Below are positions 1 to 36,500 of a stretch of DNA of 64,000 nt, in pieces. The notes under the pieces are model-generated. The model ran no database searches. It saw only the letters and a list, made by a program, of their open reading frames with translations, and was not told the origin of the DNA. Positions within the stretch are counted from its first letter, which is position 1. Each line of letters opens with the position of its first letter. This stretch comes from Paraspadella gotoi (lineage: Eukaryota; Chaetognatha). The DNA lies in the NCBI GenBank assembly GCA_051294375.1, contig CM119266.1, positions 11,819,180-11,883,179 of the forward strand. Direction: 5' to 3'. The position numbers were made by a program, and so were the translations under genes.

Positions 1-551
1 TCTCTTCACACCGCGAATACGAATTCCATGTGTTTATTTTCTTTGAGAACGCGACAATAAATTCTCCAGGTCACGTGACAGTTTTCGTCGAGAAATTCGA
101 CATTGACGAAACGTCGCTGCGATCGGTTACCGAGTCAGGATTGATCCGTCAGTCCGTGGATCCGTGGATCCGTCGATCCTGAGGGAGGGAAGAAGGAGGA
201 ACAAAGACATCCGTTTCGTTCTCACTTTTTTTTTTTTCGTCGTTCGTTGACAGTTTTATGAGAGGACGGGTCGACCTTTAAAAATTTAGATTCGATCGCA
301 AACTTTCTTATTATTTTTTTATTTTTAAATCCTTTAATTAATTTTCGTTGTGAAAAAAAAAAGAAGTCGAATGTGTTTTTAATACAGAAAAAGAAATTGA
401 TTTTAGTTTCACATTTTCAGCGCATAATGGGGCTTCGGTTTCATAATATATCATAACATCATAATATCATAACAACGAAAACTTCGAAGCAATACAATCA
501 ATGGTTTTCGAACCTTTGACATTAGTATATAACAGTTTGCTTCAACTCTCT

Positions 552-679
552 NNNNNNNNNNNNNNNNNNNNNNNNNNNNNNNNNNNNNNNNNNNNNNNNN
601 NNNNNNNNNNNNNNNNNNNNNNNNNNNNNNNNNNNNNNNNNNNNNNNNNNNNNNNNNNNNNNNNNNNNNNNNNNNNNNN
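552..679. other. Assembly gap (128 N)
   Basis: Run of N. The odd length suggests an estimated gap size rather than a placeholder. Confidence 0.99.
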
Positions 680-909
680 TATCGATCGATTAAAAAATCC
701 CTTCGCACTGATATTTTTACTCATCTTTCAAAAGAAGAAGACGAGAAGAGGAAGAAATAAAACGGGGAAGAAGAAGAGGAGAAATAAAGGAGCAAAAAGA
801 AGAAGAAAAAAGTTTTTTTTTAAAGAAGAAAAAGAAGAAGAAAAAGAAGAAGAAGAAGAAAATGCTTTTTGAGATCGAAAAAGATTTTTCTACCCTGAGA
901 TTCCCGAAG

Positions 910-1297
910 NNNNNNNNNNNNNNNNNNNNNNNNNNNNNNNNNNNNNNNNNNNNNNNNNNNNNNNNNNNNNNNNNNNNNNNNNNNNNNNNNNNNNNNNNNN
1001 NNNNNNNNNNNNNNNNNNNNNNNNNNNNNNNNNNNNNNNNNNNNNNNNNNNNNNNNNNNNNNNNNNNNNNNNNNNNNNNNNNNNNNNNNNNNNNNNNNNN
1101 NNNNNNNNNNNNNNNNNNNNNNNNNNNNNNNNNNNNNNNNNNNNNNNNNNNNNNNNNNNNNNNNNNNNNNNNNNNNNNNNNNNNNNNNNNNNNNNNNNNN
1201 NNNNNNNNNNNNNNNNNNNNNNNNNNNNNNNNNNNNNNNNNNNNNNNNNNNNNNNNNNNNNNNNNNNNNNNNNNNNNNNNNNNNNNNNNNNNNNNNN
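910..1297. other. Assembly gap (388 N)
   Basis: Run of N, flanked on the left by an AAG/GAA-rich tract, which may explain the assembly failure. Confidence 0.99.
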
Positions 1298-1515
1298 CGG
1301 AAAATTTTACTTTGTCATATTGAGGGCGAAATCTTTAGTAATTCAGATATGTCTTTTTTTTAGCTGTAAAAGTTTTTTTTTCCACATTCGATTAAAGCAA
1401 TAACTATCGCTGATCTGCGATCACCTCATCATCTATAATCACTTCACCCTCACGCATCTCCTTCTCCTCTCTGACCACTTTCTCACCGGTTTCACTGACC
1501 TTTCCTCACTTCTGG

Positions 1516-1728
1516 NNNNNNNNNNNNNNNNNNNNNNNNNNNNNNNNNNNNNNNNNNNNNNNNNNNNNNNNNNNNNNNNNNNNNNNNNNNNNNNNNNNNN
1601 NNNNNNNNNNNNNNNNNNNNNNNNNNNNNNNNNNNNNNNNNNNNNNNNNNNNNNNNNNNNNNNNNNNNNNNNNNNNNNNNNNNNNNNNNNNNNNNNNNNN
1701 NNNNNNNNNNNNNNNNNNNNNNNNNNNN
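1516..1728. other. Assembly gap (213 N)
   Basis: Run of N, flanked on the right by a GAA/GAG tract. Confidence 0.99.
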
Positions 1729-3548
1729 AGAAGAAGAGGAAGAAGAGGAAGAGTTAAGAGAAATATGGGATAACGCAGATGGCCGGAGGAGCGGACGGTG
1801 GGGTGGGGTGAGGTTGTGGGTGGGTAGGGAAGAGGGGTAAGGGTAAATACCGGCTAGTTGGGTAGTGAAAGGGATGGTAAGTTTGAGGGAAAGATAAGAA
1901 AAAGAGTATAGTACTTATAATGGATTGAGATGTGGGGGGAAAAAGAGTGGTTTGACTGTAGAGATGGTGGTTGGATGAGATGGTGGAAGGGTGGAGTTTG
2001 GGTGGTTGGATGAGATGGTGATGGATGAAATATGGCAAAAGAAAAAAAATTGAATCTGGTAATCTTGAATCTTTGAATCGGAACTGAAAGGGAAATAAAA
2101 GTGAATTGGAAAAGGAAAAAGGGAAGAGAAGAATTAAAGAGGGATGGAGACTGGAGAAGGAGAAAGGAGAAGGAGAAAGGAGAAGGAGAGGAATATAAAA
2201 GAGAGAAAAGGAAGGAGAAATAAAAGGGGAAAATATATAACTATAAAATTTGAACCTCCCATTTTTCAAGTATGAGTAAAAAATGACTAGATATTGATAG
2301 TTAGAAGGAAAAAAAAAGGTAAAATTGTCAAATAATTATGAAGAGAACATAAAAAAAATCGCCATCAAACAAAAATATTTTCGAAATTTAATTTTTTCGA
2401 TGAGTAAATGCGGAGAAATCGGATGTAGATTTTTGAATTAATTCGAAGAAAAGGGTTTAATTTGAAAAAAAGATGGGGCTGAGAATCGTAACGGTTTTTT
2501 TTTAAATAAGAGATGAGAAAAACGAAGAAAATTATGTAAAAATATAGATGGGGTCAAAGTTTTTTTCATGGTGTTAATTTATGTATACATTTTATCGAAA
2601 AGTCTCAAATATTGTTTCAATTTCACGTTTCGCTTGATATTTGTTATCGGGGTGTTCCTTCCTTTCTCGTTTCCTCTCGCTCCTCCCTTACTTCCCTTTT
2701 TTCCTTCCCCTTCTCCCTCTCTCTCTCTCCCTCCCTCTCTCTCTCCCCCATCTTCCTTCCCTCATCGGCGGCATCTTCACAATTTCCCCAGGATTTCCTA
2801 GAGGACGATGAGGAGGAGGAGGAAGGAGAAGAGGAGGAAGAGGGCGAAGAGCATGAGAACCAGAGTTCGGGAGAGGGGGAGAGGAGAAGAGAGGAGAGAG
2901 AAGAGAGGTTTAAAAAATCCAGAAAGAAGAAGCAGAAATTGAGGGGGGAGGAGGAAGAGGAGGAGGAAGGGAAAACTTTTCGACTCGTCGAGCGGAGGAA
3001 GAGGAAGATCGCCGTTATAAAGAATAGAGAGGAGGAAGAGGAAGAGCGGGTCCCAGATTCGCCGCTCGACGAAGCGCTGGAGGTCGAAGCAGCACCGACG
3101 GCGAACTCCACGGCGAACTGGACGCATTTTCGAAGACGATCGCCGTCGACGGCGAAGATTTCTTTCTTTTTTTAATACAAATTAAAAAAAAACTCCGTGC
3201 GTAAACATAAACAAACAAAAATAACTCGCCCGGTTTCGAAGTGACGATATAATTAGACAAACTGAAAACGAAATAAACAAAGGAACAAGATATGTAATTT
3301 TTTGCCGTTGCAAATAAATTAAATTTACTTTTAAAGTTATGAACAATTGAAATTTTCTCGCCTCCAAACTACAACACCCCGTGGAAGAAATTCCTCCCGC
3401 GCCTCTTCTTGCGGTCGAAGGCCTCTTGAAGAGTCGTCGTCCTCCACGGCATCCGAAGCATTCCCCAACATCGTCGTCATCGTCGTCGTCGACTTCATCG
3501 AACAATTTGATAAAAAAAAGTCATTCATCTTGAAAAAAGTTTTTAGTT

Positions 3549-3549
3549 C

Positions 3550-3610
<61 letters not shown>

Positions 3611-3640
3611 CTCTCTCCTCTCTCTCTCTCTCTCTCAGCC
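3549..3640. repeat. (CT)n microsatellite
   Basis: Almost pure CT dinucleotide repeat with a few CTCCT interruptions, upstream of FoxF. Confidence 0.95.
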
Positions 3641-4760
3641 AAATCATCGGAATTTCGGGGTCATTCACGAGAATCATGAAAATCACGAGGACTGATTTCA
3701 AGCTTTGGATCATCAACGACATCTTGACATTGTCGTCGTCGTCGTCGTCGTCGTCGTCTTAATCGCCCGTTCATTCTCCACGCCTCTCGTCGAGTTCATC
3801 ACCGAATGTAAACAAAAAGTAAGTTTGGAAATCAACAAAACGACAAAACGAGAAATCGATGACTTCGGAACTTTTTTTTTTCGCTCGCTCTCTCTCTCTC
3901 TCGTTCTTCATGACTCTCTTTTTCTTTTCTCGTTAATCTCCCTCCCCCCAGTCCCTCACTATCTCTGTCCCAGTCAAAAAATCAGAGCGTGATAATCGAA
4001 ACTGTGATGAGTGAGAAAGAGAGTGAGAGAGAGAGTGAGACAACGAGAGATTGAAAAATTCTCCCGCGAATTAGCGACTTTGGATTTTTTTTTTCTAGAT
4101 TTCTTCATCTTTACGAAGGGAGAGTTGGGGAAGGGAGACACTCGACGCTCTCGAAGGCGACTCGCTCCATCACCATCGAGACGTCAACGGAGGACGAGAT
4201 TTTCGTCGTCGTCGTCGTCGTCGTCATCATCATCATCCTTGCGCAGATGGTGACGCTCTGTCCCAATCTTCACTCGAACAAAATTTAGCTGCGAGAGAAA
4301 ATCAAAACTTGGCCAATCTTAGTATTTTACAAACTTCGCGCCGATTAAAAAACAACAAAACGAAAACTGCCTCACCCCCCAAAAAAAACAAACTTAAAAT
4401 AAACAAACAAACAAAACAACGAAATTATTCGCCTCCCGACTTTTAAATCTTCTTCTTTATTTTTCTTTCATTCGTGAAAGAAAATCCGTAAAAAATCTCA
4501 ACGGAAAAGAAACGAAAGAACTTCAACGAGAAAGAGAAGGAAAGACAAAAAGACAGAAAGAAAGAGAGCGAAACTAAATTCAAAAAAACTTCAGATAACG
4601 AAAATTAAAATAAGAAAAAAAGAGGGGAAAAAAAAGAAAATCTATATCCCTCCCTACGGCATTTATATCTTCGTCGAAAATCTACGTCCACTGACAAGAA
4701 AGAGAAACCACCACCACCACCATCCACCTCAATCTCCACCCCCCCACGCTCCACCTCAAC

Positions 4761-13498
<8,738 letters not shown>

Positions 13499-14817
13499 AC
13501 AAAAGAAAGGACTCAAGAATCGAAGGTAGGGTAGATGTTATATTTCTTTTCGTACTTTGTTATATTTTTGTTATATTAAAAAGAGAACTGAATCTTTGCG
13601 AAAATTTGTAGTCATGTTTAATATTTTGTTATTTTTAACTTTGTGCTCTCTGATTATTTTTTTAGATTGTCGCCGAAACATTTTTTCATGCTCACATGAT
13701 ATTCATATTGGTTATTGTTTAATTCTACGATTAATATTGTAAAAATCAACAGCCACGGCCCCTTTTTCCGCTGCATTGTAAATAATTTTCTTCGTATTCT
13801 TTACCATACTTCGCGATTAAAAAAAAACAGACACGGTCTTTCTCAGTATTTGCCTTTTGTTTTTAATTAAAACCTTTTGGCGCAACTTTTCAAAATTCTT
13901 TTCTCGATCTCGTTCGGCCCGCCGCTTTCCTCGCCGACTTTCTCGCTCCCCCTCGCTCCATCTCCGTCTCCCAGGGTTTCGCCCCGAACTCTGTCTCGTT
14001 GTTGTTATCCCGCTCCTTTTCCCTCCGCCCGCTCTTCTTCCCCCTCTCACTCCCTCGCCCGTCCACGTTCTCCAAACTTCCGGCGAGTAGCGCTTTGCCC
14101 GCCGTCTTCCTGTACGCCCGCCCCTTGCCCGTCAGCCTTTGCAGGTCGAGAGTGTCTCGGTGCTGACGCTCAGATCGGTCCTTATCCGACCGGAATCTCC
14201 GTCCGCGGGCCAGAACGGCCTCCGATTCGCTGGCGTTTGAATTCTCGGCCTCTGATTGGTCGGCGCTGGATTCTCGTGAAGGTCCGACGCCCCGACGACG
14301 ACGACGACGACACCTCGCGGGGTTTTTTGAAAAAAAATGTTTGTTTTTATTTCGAGGATTTTTTTCGAGTGCATTGTTATTTTTTGAAATTTGAAATTAT
14401 GAAAGGCCAGGATCGGGAAAAAAAATATCTCACGAAATCACATATCTAGTTTAAAAAACGAGTTAGTAATTGTAATTAACAAAATCAAGAAGTGAGATGT
14501 GTTGTAATTAATGCTCAATTTCCAAAATGTATGTATATATTTATCAAAATAATAATGCAATAAAAAGTTTGAAAAAATAGTTATATTCATATGAATCTCC
14601 AAATGAATTAAGAATCAAAATCGCGAATCAAATGTATTTTTTTAAGTAAAAACCGAAAGAAAATAATTATCGTGCGCTTTTCAGGAAACATATGGACAAC
14701 ACTCGACTATGAAAAAAAAACATTTTCCCTGCGGAAAAAACGGCGAGAATCCGATGAATATGGAGCATTTTTGGGATAGTTTTTTAAGAAGGGCGACTTT
14801 TTAATAAATTTCTTGTT

Positions 14818-14821
14818 TCAC

Positions 14822-14919
<98 letters not shown>

Positions 14920-14925
14920 TCCCTT
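14818..14925. repeat. (CT)n microsatellite
   Basis: CT dinucleotide repeat with a CTCCT interruption near its end. Confidence 0.95.
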
Positions 14926-16319
14926 CACCTCTCTATCTCCCTCACCTCTCTCTCCTCTCTGATTCCCAGGCGTTATGCAGAGGCGACAGTTGAAAACTAG
15001 AAGTTCTCTCAAATAAATTAATGATAAAGGGACTGTTAAAGAATATGAAAATAAAAATAATTTTAAAAAATTATCTATTAATAAGCGCACGGAAGCATTT
15101 AAAGATTATTTATTACTATATATAGTTAAAAATTTTTTTTTAATTTTTCAATTTTTTTTAATGGATTCTGATAGAGCTTTAAAAGTTAGATAAAGGTTAT
15201 TAATACAAATTTAAAAAATTTTTTTGTTTTATGATAAAAAATTTAAAAAACTAGAAATTCAGCCAATGATGATGATGTGATGATTTTTTAACGTTTTTTT
15301 CTGTTTTTAACCAATTTCTTGTCAAAATTTTAAAATAATTGTAGTACTAACTTTCATTTAACTTTTCAAGCTCTATAGGAATCCGTTCTTAAAAACTAAC
15401 TTTTTTAAAAAAAATTTTTGTCATTTGTTATATATTAATAAATATTTAAAAAAGCTTCAGTGCAACAACCCAATGAACTAATTCAAAAAGTTGCATTGAA
15501 AATCGATTTAGTAATAGAAGGAAAAAAGGATTTTTTGAGAGAATTAAAAGTTATAAAAAGTGTTCAATTTTGGCCCGCCTTATTATGCAGAGTTGAAAAC
15601 TCGCTAATGTTTCGTCGAAGGCCATCGCCTTAAAACAACACGGGGCAGAGGCTTTCGCTCGCCTTCCCTTCTCTCACTCACTCACCTTCAAGTTGCCCGG
15701 AAGCGAAAAGAAGGGGGGTGGTTATTTTTGTTAAAAAGTTTGTTGGCGCAAAATTTGAGCGTGAAATTAAAGAAAAACAATAACGCAACAGTAAAATTTT
15801 GACTCATGCTAGTGAAATTTCAGTGCTTTTTTTAAATGTGTTTTTAAGTAATTACAAAAAATTAACCGCGAAAAGTTAAAACTGAATGACTAAATTTGAA
15901 CTGAAAATTCGGAATGACTCAAAAAGGGGAATTTATGCTTCGCTTTTATTATTAGTAGTTAGTATATAAATTCACCAATTGTCAAAACCTTGCGCTGAAG
16001 AAGGTTCGAATTGCAAGAACCGAAACAAATAACTCTGTTATTTTGTCACTGCTCTTATTATTTGAATGTTTCCATAATGAATCTATTGACATAAAAAAAT
16101 AGCATTTAAAAAAAAGATGAAACAAAAAATCTGCCCAAGTCAAAAAATGTTTTTGAAAATTTAATTATTTCTATTGATTAGCTCTTACTTAAAAAATTAT
16201 TTAGATTACCAGAAAATTCAAACATAGAACAAAATAAAACAGTCTCAGTAAAAGAAAAACTTCAAAACGTTTTCGTAAACAGTTTCTGAATCCATTCAAT
16301 CGTCTCCCCTTTATCTATC

Positions 16320-16466
<147 letters not shown>

Positions 16467-16673
16467 AGGCTCCGCAACTTTTCGTTCCATTTTTCCTATC
16501 ATCGGCCTCGACGTCGGTGGTCCGCCTTTTCCAAGGCCCCTCGGGAACCCCCCCACCACTCGGGGGCGTCAACACCCACGCCCACACATCCCTAGCCCCC
16601 CTTTCAACACCCCAGTTCTCTTTCTCTCTCTCTCATTATATCTCGGCGATAATTGCTTCTTTATGGGCGATGT

Positions 16674-29869
<13,196 letters not shown>

Positions 29870-30525
29870 TTTGTCTTTATGGTGAAATTAGTTGCAATAG
29901 AAATCTGATGGTCTTTGATTCCCGCTTGATTCCTTCTCGGTTCCCTGGCGACAAATGGTCTTCCATATTTTCCCTTGCGAGAAAAACGACTTCATTCCGT
30001 CACGAGAAATAGATTGGAGGAATATTGCCAGACTCGGAAAGAACTTCGCCCCGTAGTTTGTGGCCATTGCGGGACATGCAACCTTGCTGTGAGAGAGCAA
30101 GAAGGTTAACACATTTTTAGAGGCTGAAAATCAACTTACTCGTTACTTGGTACACAAAAACCAAAGAGATTGAATTGAATAGTTTTATTCCAGAAAAGTG
30201 AATTTAACATTATCATACAAATGATCATCGATCAAATTGGGAGTGGGTCCCATTCATTACAGACAAATCTTCTATTCAGAAGATATAAAAAACAAAATCG
30301 ATTTGGTTGAATTTACATAAAATAATTTTAAATGACTATGAAAAACGATCGTATGAACAGAGTGATTGCGAGTCTCGGGTAAGTCCACAGTATAGAAAGC
30401 TTTAAGTACAACATTAGTAGATATATATACATTCTTATTCTCCATAAAATTGATTCGCTCCTAGTTGTAGCATTCAATTTTGAAAATCCAAATTGCTCCT
30501 ATTAATTACTCCCCCCAACCGCTCC
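29870..30525. other. Spacer between the receptor start and the mesh 3' end
   Basis: About 650 bases. It holds the receptor promoter (transcribed leftward) and the mesh 3' untranslated region. A minus-strand AATAAA, seen as TTTATT at about 30184, lies some 340 bases past the mesh stop. No ORF is supported. Confidence 0.6.
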
Positions 30526-33500
30526 TCAAAGGCCATCGGTCTCGGTGTAAGCCCTTTGCTCTTTGAGGTCGAGGCCGGTGTTTTCAACGCCTGAAAAAAA
30601 AGAGTTAAGTATCACAAACATATTAAAAATGTAATAATTAATTATAATTGCGTCGCGTCTAAATTTTGCCACCCTAAAAATTACAGAATTGTTTATTCCG
30701 TACGATGTATCAATATTGGTTCAATTACAAACTATATTGACTCATTTAAGTAATTTTAATACAAATTTTTAACCTTGAACAGATGAGGAGACGCTTGGAA
30801 TGGCCTGTCTCGATGAAGATGCGTGGGAACTGAAGTCTCTTTCTTCTTCTTTGCTCCTTTCTTTCTCTTTCTTTGACATCACGGAGAATTCCTCTTGATC
30901 GTATGGACTTTGGTTGGTGTAAGGGTAAAAAAAAAAGGAAAGTGGGAAATCATGAGTGCCAATTTAAGAAAAGAAACTTTTAGTAGCAAATCCCCCTCGG
31001 TGAAATATCTCCCTTTCAACCCGAGCAAAAAAATTATATTCCTCCTCAGTGCCTCACTTCATTCTCGGCGCTGCCTTTTTGTTTTTCGTGATGAGACAAA
31101 TAAAGACGATAGCGAGGATGATGAGTCCGCCCAGCAGCGCCACCGTCACGTAGAGGGCGTATTCGGCCGTGTGGCGAATCGCTGCGAAAAAAAAAAATAA
31201 TAAAAGTAAATTCACAACAATCCCAGTTTCGACTTCACCCTTCGAAGCCTCATTCACTCACTCATGCACATGGGCCACTCTTCCTCGCGGCCCCAGTCTT
31301 CGCCCTCCCAGTCGCCGTCGAAATTGCAGTACCAGTTGTCCTGACCCCAAAAGTTGTAGCCGTCCTTGCAGCCGGCCTTGATTCGCTGGCCTGAATGTCG
31401 GGTAGAGTTAATTGTTCAAGTAAGGAAGCGAAAAGTCGAATCTGTTATAATTATAATGATAATTATATTTATAATTTTTATGAAATTGGTACAACCAATA
31501 TGAAAATTATCCACTCAGTTAATAAATAAGGTTTCTTGCCCCTGACTTTGGACAGGCTTTGGAGGTTTAAAGCCTCCATCACTCTTACAAGATAATTACA
31601 TAGCAGGTCCCTGCAAGCTTTTAATCAAGACTCTCTCACAGTCTCGTTTATTCACTCACTATGTTTTATTTGTTGACATTTAAATTTCTTATTATATTAG
31701 ATTAGGCATGAGGTGGAAGCCGATTGATTTTTTGAACAAAAAAAAATACAGAAACTTCATTCGACATTTGCTCAATGAGAGACATCAACATTTCTTTTAA
31801 TTTGTTGGCCGAAACTTCATCTGACAGCCCGTATGTTTGTCTAAATAAGTGATAACTTTCCCTTGTTATCGGACTTCGGGGGAAAAAAATTGAATAAAAT
31901 AAAAAATGTAATACTAATGGGAAAAAAATTACGAAAACCTTCCCTTTTCGTCATGTTTCATAAAGTACGATAAAGATATATAAACCGCTGCAGGTAGCTA
32001 AAATTACATTTATTTACAAGTAACTTTTCCAGTTAATTTCTAATGTTTTTTTCTCCTCGATTGACGTCGTTATTTACGTAATATTATCTCGTGATCGATC
32101 AACAACAACCGAAAAAATCGCGGCGAAAAAAAAATAATATTCGCGGCAAGAGAAAGATGGCTCACAGTGAGAATGGTGATTCGATGCCTTCACAATTCGC
32201 TTCACGAGCTTGGAAGTTATTCGCGACACATTTCGAAAATTCACGACGCTTTGCGTTTGAGAAAGTCATCGACTTTGGCTGCGGAAATGGGGACACCACG
32301 TTTCGTCTGTCGAATTGGATCGAAGACTTGAACCACAAGGCGGGGCATCATGGGTATTGGGTAACTCATATTTCGAAACATTGACTTGGTTTACGTTTTT
32401 CTTCCTTCAATGATTTTTCCCTCCTCAATAATCGAATGTCATTTAGTCTCCGACCATTCATCGTCGGCGTTGACGTCTGCCCCGCCAACGTCGCCATCTG
32501 CCAGAACCGAAACTCGGAATCGAACGACGACGAATTGAATTTCAAGGAGGCGGATCTCGGGGACGCTTCCACTCTTTCGCCAGAGTGGGAATCGGCCTTC
32601 GATTTGGCGACCAGTTTCATGTCCGCCCACTGGATCAATGATCAGACGCAGGTTTTGAGAAATATCTGGTTCTGCTTGAAGCCCGGAGGGTATTTCTTTT
32701 TGTATTGTCCGACGGGATTGGAACGGGTTCCGGAAAATGGTAAGAATTATATTTATAAATCTATTTGAATGTGACATTTGATTTCGAACGGATGAATCCT
32801 TTGTTTTGTTTTTGTTTTTTTTAGATGGAATATCGAATGGAAACTTTTCAACGGATCAAGTTGTAAAGTTAAAGTACAACGCTTACACCATAGGTGATTA
32901 TTGGATTATAAAGTAAATTTTTCGAGATTTTTTTGTATCTTAAAATTTTTCTCCAGCCGGACAACGCCTCCGTGAAAAGTGGGGTCGTTGGCTGCCCGAG
33001 GGCGGAATGTGCGAGGTCCTCTTCCCGGGCCTGGCGGCCTTTCATCCCTGGGCCGGCTCCGACCCGGCGAGGGGCTTTGCCCAGCTGGTCGTCGACGCCG
33101 GTTTCGACATTCTCGAGGCTCGCAACGCCGTTTTCGACTTCGTCTGCGAGGACGACGCCGATCTCGTCGACGACGTCGCCTCCTTCTGCCCCAAGATGGA
33201 GTTGTTGGAGGCCGAGGATCGAGTCGCATTCGCTCGAGATTTTGTGGAAGAGTTTAAAAAGATCTGTCGGTGGAAGGAGATCGAAGGAGAGAAGAAGATT
33301 CTCCTGGATACGAGCGTCATTGTCGTCATCGGACGGAAAGTTTGAAATATCGATGGCAGTTTCTTTTTTTTTTTTAATTCGACTGAAAATAGAATGCGTG
33401 AAATACGCAGTTGACTGCGAAGAACAGCACTAACGTTATTGCGTTACAGTTTTTTCCAGGAAGATTTCATATGCTTGACAAAAAAAGGAAAAATGCTTTT

Positions 33501-36500
33501 TGCGATCGCTTTAATTTTCTCTTTTATTTAATTTTTTTTTTTTATTACGGGATTTCTGGTTCCTGCGATGTCATTAAAAATACGAATTTTTTGAAATTTT
33601 TAAAATATTTTTTCATATGGTAACAACTTTTTTTTTTATTAACGGTAATCTCTTTCCTTATTGAGTACCTCTTGTATGTATAATAAAATTTGTCCGAACA
33701 AAATAAAAAACTTTTTATAAAACATACTTTACTAGGATTTATTTATTACCTGCCATGTACAAACGCGGATTTCTGACGGCTCCCTCCCAATCACCGCGGA
33801 AAGGAAGCACGCCACACGAGTTCACTAAAAAAATATAAATTGTTACAAAATTACATTTTCATCTTGCGCTGATGAAGGTTAACATTTTAGGAGAAACATG
33901 TCCGAATGTCCGTTTAATAATATAAACTGTATCGAGGTTAAAACAAAAATAAAATTGTGGCAAAATTTTACATTCACTGTTTAAGATTTTCCAGACGGTG
34001 ATTTTCTTTCCCCCGCTTTTTACGAACAACAATGTATAAAAATTTCCTGACGCGAGAAAGAAAAAGAACACATGTAAGTGGTAAGAATACAAATTTTTTT
34101 TTAAGAAAAACGATCCTTAACCCTAACCACTGCTAACCTAACCTCAAAATTACTCTGAACCCTCCTACCTCAAACCCTCACCACCCATAACCATATTAAC
34201 TCTAACCACAGCTAACTACCCCTAACCACCCATAATCCGTAACCAAAAAATGGTAATGATATATTGCAGTAGAAAAATAAACAAGTGGGTACTGGGTATA
34301 GTATAGTAGGACCCAGTCGGTAAAAGTAAAATAGTGCCAAAATAGTTTTTACTTAACTGCAAAATCACAAAATATTTAACAACAACATTCCACGACGAAC
34401 TCACCCGGCTTCATGCCCTCGTAAACGCCTTCCCACCAAAGCCTTTGCAGCTTGGTGTTGTCGGCAAGCAGCTTGTTCGCCGTGGATCGGTAATCGTAAA
34501 CGCACTCCGGGTTAGTCGTTCCCGTCTCGTCTTTGCAGTAGGAATTCACTTCTTGCTCTGCATAATTAATTGATTGCTCGAATTGATTGATTAATAATAA
34601 TAGATTGATTGGTTGATCGAATGATTTGTTCTGTCTGCCTACCCGTAAAGGTGGCGTTGTTGGGCATGGGCGGTTGGCCGAAATAAGGAAAGAAGTCTCT
34701 CAGATTCCAAGTCAAGTGCATTCGGGAAAAGTTTCTTCCGACAGGGTGCGTTAGCGTAGATCGCTTTACGGACTAAAGAGGATCACGATTAATGACTATT
34801 TATATAATTATAAATTATAAATTATATATAAATATATATATATAAATAAATTATAAATATATAATTATCGTTTTTGACAAAGACTTTGCGTCTAAATAAA
34901 ATCAGCAAACCCTGTCATTTCTATCACTGGTTACCATATAAACTTATAAAAATTAGTAATAAACCTTATTAAAAGCTTCTCTAAAAGACTGAAACATCTA
35001 AGAAAACCGAATCAAAAATTATGTTAAATAATCTAAACTGCTACACTAGGTAAATAAGTTTGCAAGACTCAATTCATTTAAATTAAACAAAAATTTATTA
35101 TGTTGAGGCAACAAATTTACTCTGCTACATATTTAAATCCTTCACTCAGGCCTTCACTCTTAACAAATAAAATTGCTCGTTAATTTTCCATTCATCACAT
35201 TTAAATGTCAAATATGTTCCAAAAACTTTCTCGCTTTGAATGTATCTTGATCCTTTTCACTCCTGCCTTACCTCGATCCTCCAGTATTGCCCGAAATCGT
35301 GAAATATGATCGCCTGATCCTTGCTGGTCACGTGACGCTCGTCCGACCCTTGCTTCGGCACCGTGAGGTCATTCTCTTCGATCGCGTCCCAGTAGCCGAA
35401 CAGGCCTTCCGTTCGGCGCTTTGGGAGGAACGTTATTAATGCAAATAAATATACGAACTATTGAAGTAAATACACCTTGCTAAGGCGAAGAGGAAAACGA
35501 TAAAATAGACGACAAATTTTAACTTTAAATTAGTAATATAATAGTATCAATTCACTTAATAAAGTTTTTCAATCAAGATTCTCACAGTCGTTTTAACCGA
35601 AAAGGCAACTGACTTTGTTGTCTTGTATAGCATCTTTATGAACTGTTTCAATTGTTTAGCATACAGTTTGTAAGTATCGGCAAAGTAGAAGATGACGATA
35701 ACAACGACCAAAACTCACGTAAAAGAGCGGAGACGCAGAGACAAAGACGTTGAGGAGTCCGTGAGATTCTGTGACTTGAACTCCGGTGCCGGAAGGAAAG
35801 AGCAGAGTCAGGTTGTTGTTGTCGAAGTTCAGCGGGTGAGACTCGCTGAAGATCGACAAATCTGGCACAGAAGGTGGGGGGTAGGGGTTTATTGTTGTGG
35901 TTGTTTTTGTTATTAGTGTCTACTTTTTCGGGAAAAATCCCAAATAATATATGATTCTATTTTTAAAAGTCGTTGTACCAAAATGATTGACAACCTAGTA
36001 AAAAAAAAGGGTTTTCGTCAACCTTATTAACGTAAACGTTTTCGTTATTGTTTTAAATTCGTGGTCATTTTCGCTTTAGTTTTTTTAAAGCGTTGTTTAC
36101 TTATTAAAAGTCGTCTTTTTTTTTGTCTTTCTCATGAATTATGTGAAATATAAATAATAATCTCACTGGTGAACCACTGCCATCTGTTGAGGGAATTGTT
36201 TAGAAGGATCTCCTCGTTGTCGACGAGAATCTGCAACCGATTCCTCCAAGTGGCCGTCGCCAAGTTGGCGCGCACCTCGACGACGCTCCCGCCCACGCCT
36301 TCCTTGACGGCGATGGCGGTCACGCCCGTCGCGTTCACTTGACCGTCTGTGAAAAAGAAGACGACGATATAATGGGGAATGAATAAACGATGTATATGTC
36401 TCTGTCTCTCTCTGTCTCTGTCTCTCTCTCTCTCTCTCTGATTCTCATATCTCCTGTGTTTTATTTGAGCAAGAATTCAAAAGTGAAGAGTGTGAAAACA

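Larger units (their letters stand above)
1..4760. other. Upstream flank of FoxF, no supported coding exon
   Basis: This stretch holds three N gaps and low-complexity DNA. There is a pyrimidine-rich tract near 2690-2760 followed by a purine-rich tract (GAG/GAA repeats) at about 2800-3050. A (CT)n microsatellite lies at 3549-3640, and short (TCG/GTC)n runs lie near 3465-3495, 3731-3760 and 4203-4235. Open frames here are simple-sequence peptides and I call none as genes. The part nearest 4760 is probably promoter and 5' untranslated sequence of the FoxF gene, but no TATA box or untranslated exon can be fixed. Confidence 0.5.

Noticed and set aside
1754-2269. Minus-strand 171-residue open frame
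   Set aside because: Composition is Ser/Pro/Phe/Leu from a purine-rich tract, with no domain, no splice partners, and a frame that follows simple sequence.
2612-3175. 187-residue plus-strand frame rich in Glu/Arg
   Set aside because: A GAG/GAA simple repeat; all frames through it are open and give low-complexity peptides.
13877-14449. 190-residue plus-strand frame after FoxF
   Set aside because: Ser/Pro/Arg-rich, no recognisable motif, no splice partner; better read as a GC-rich untranslated or promoter-like block.
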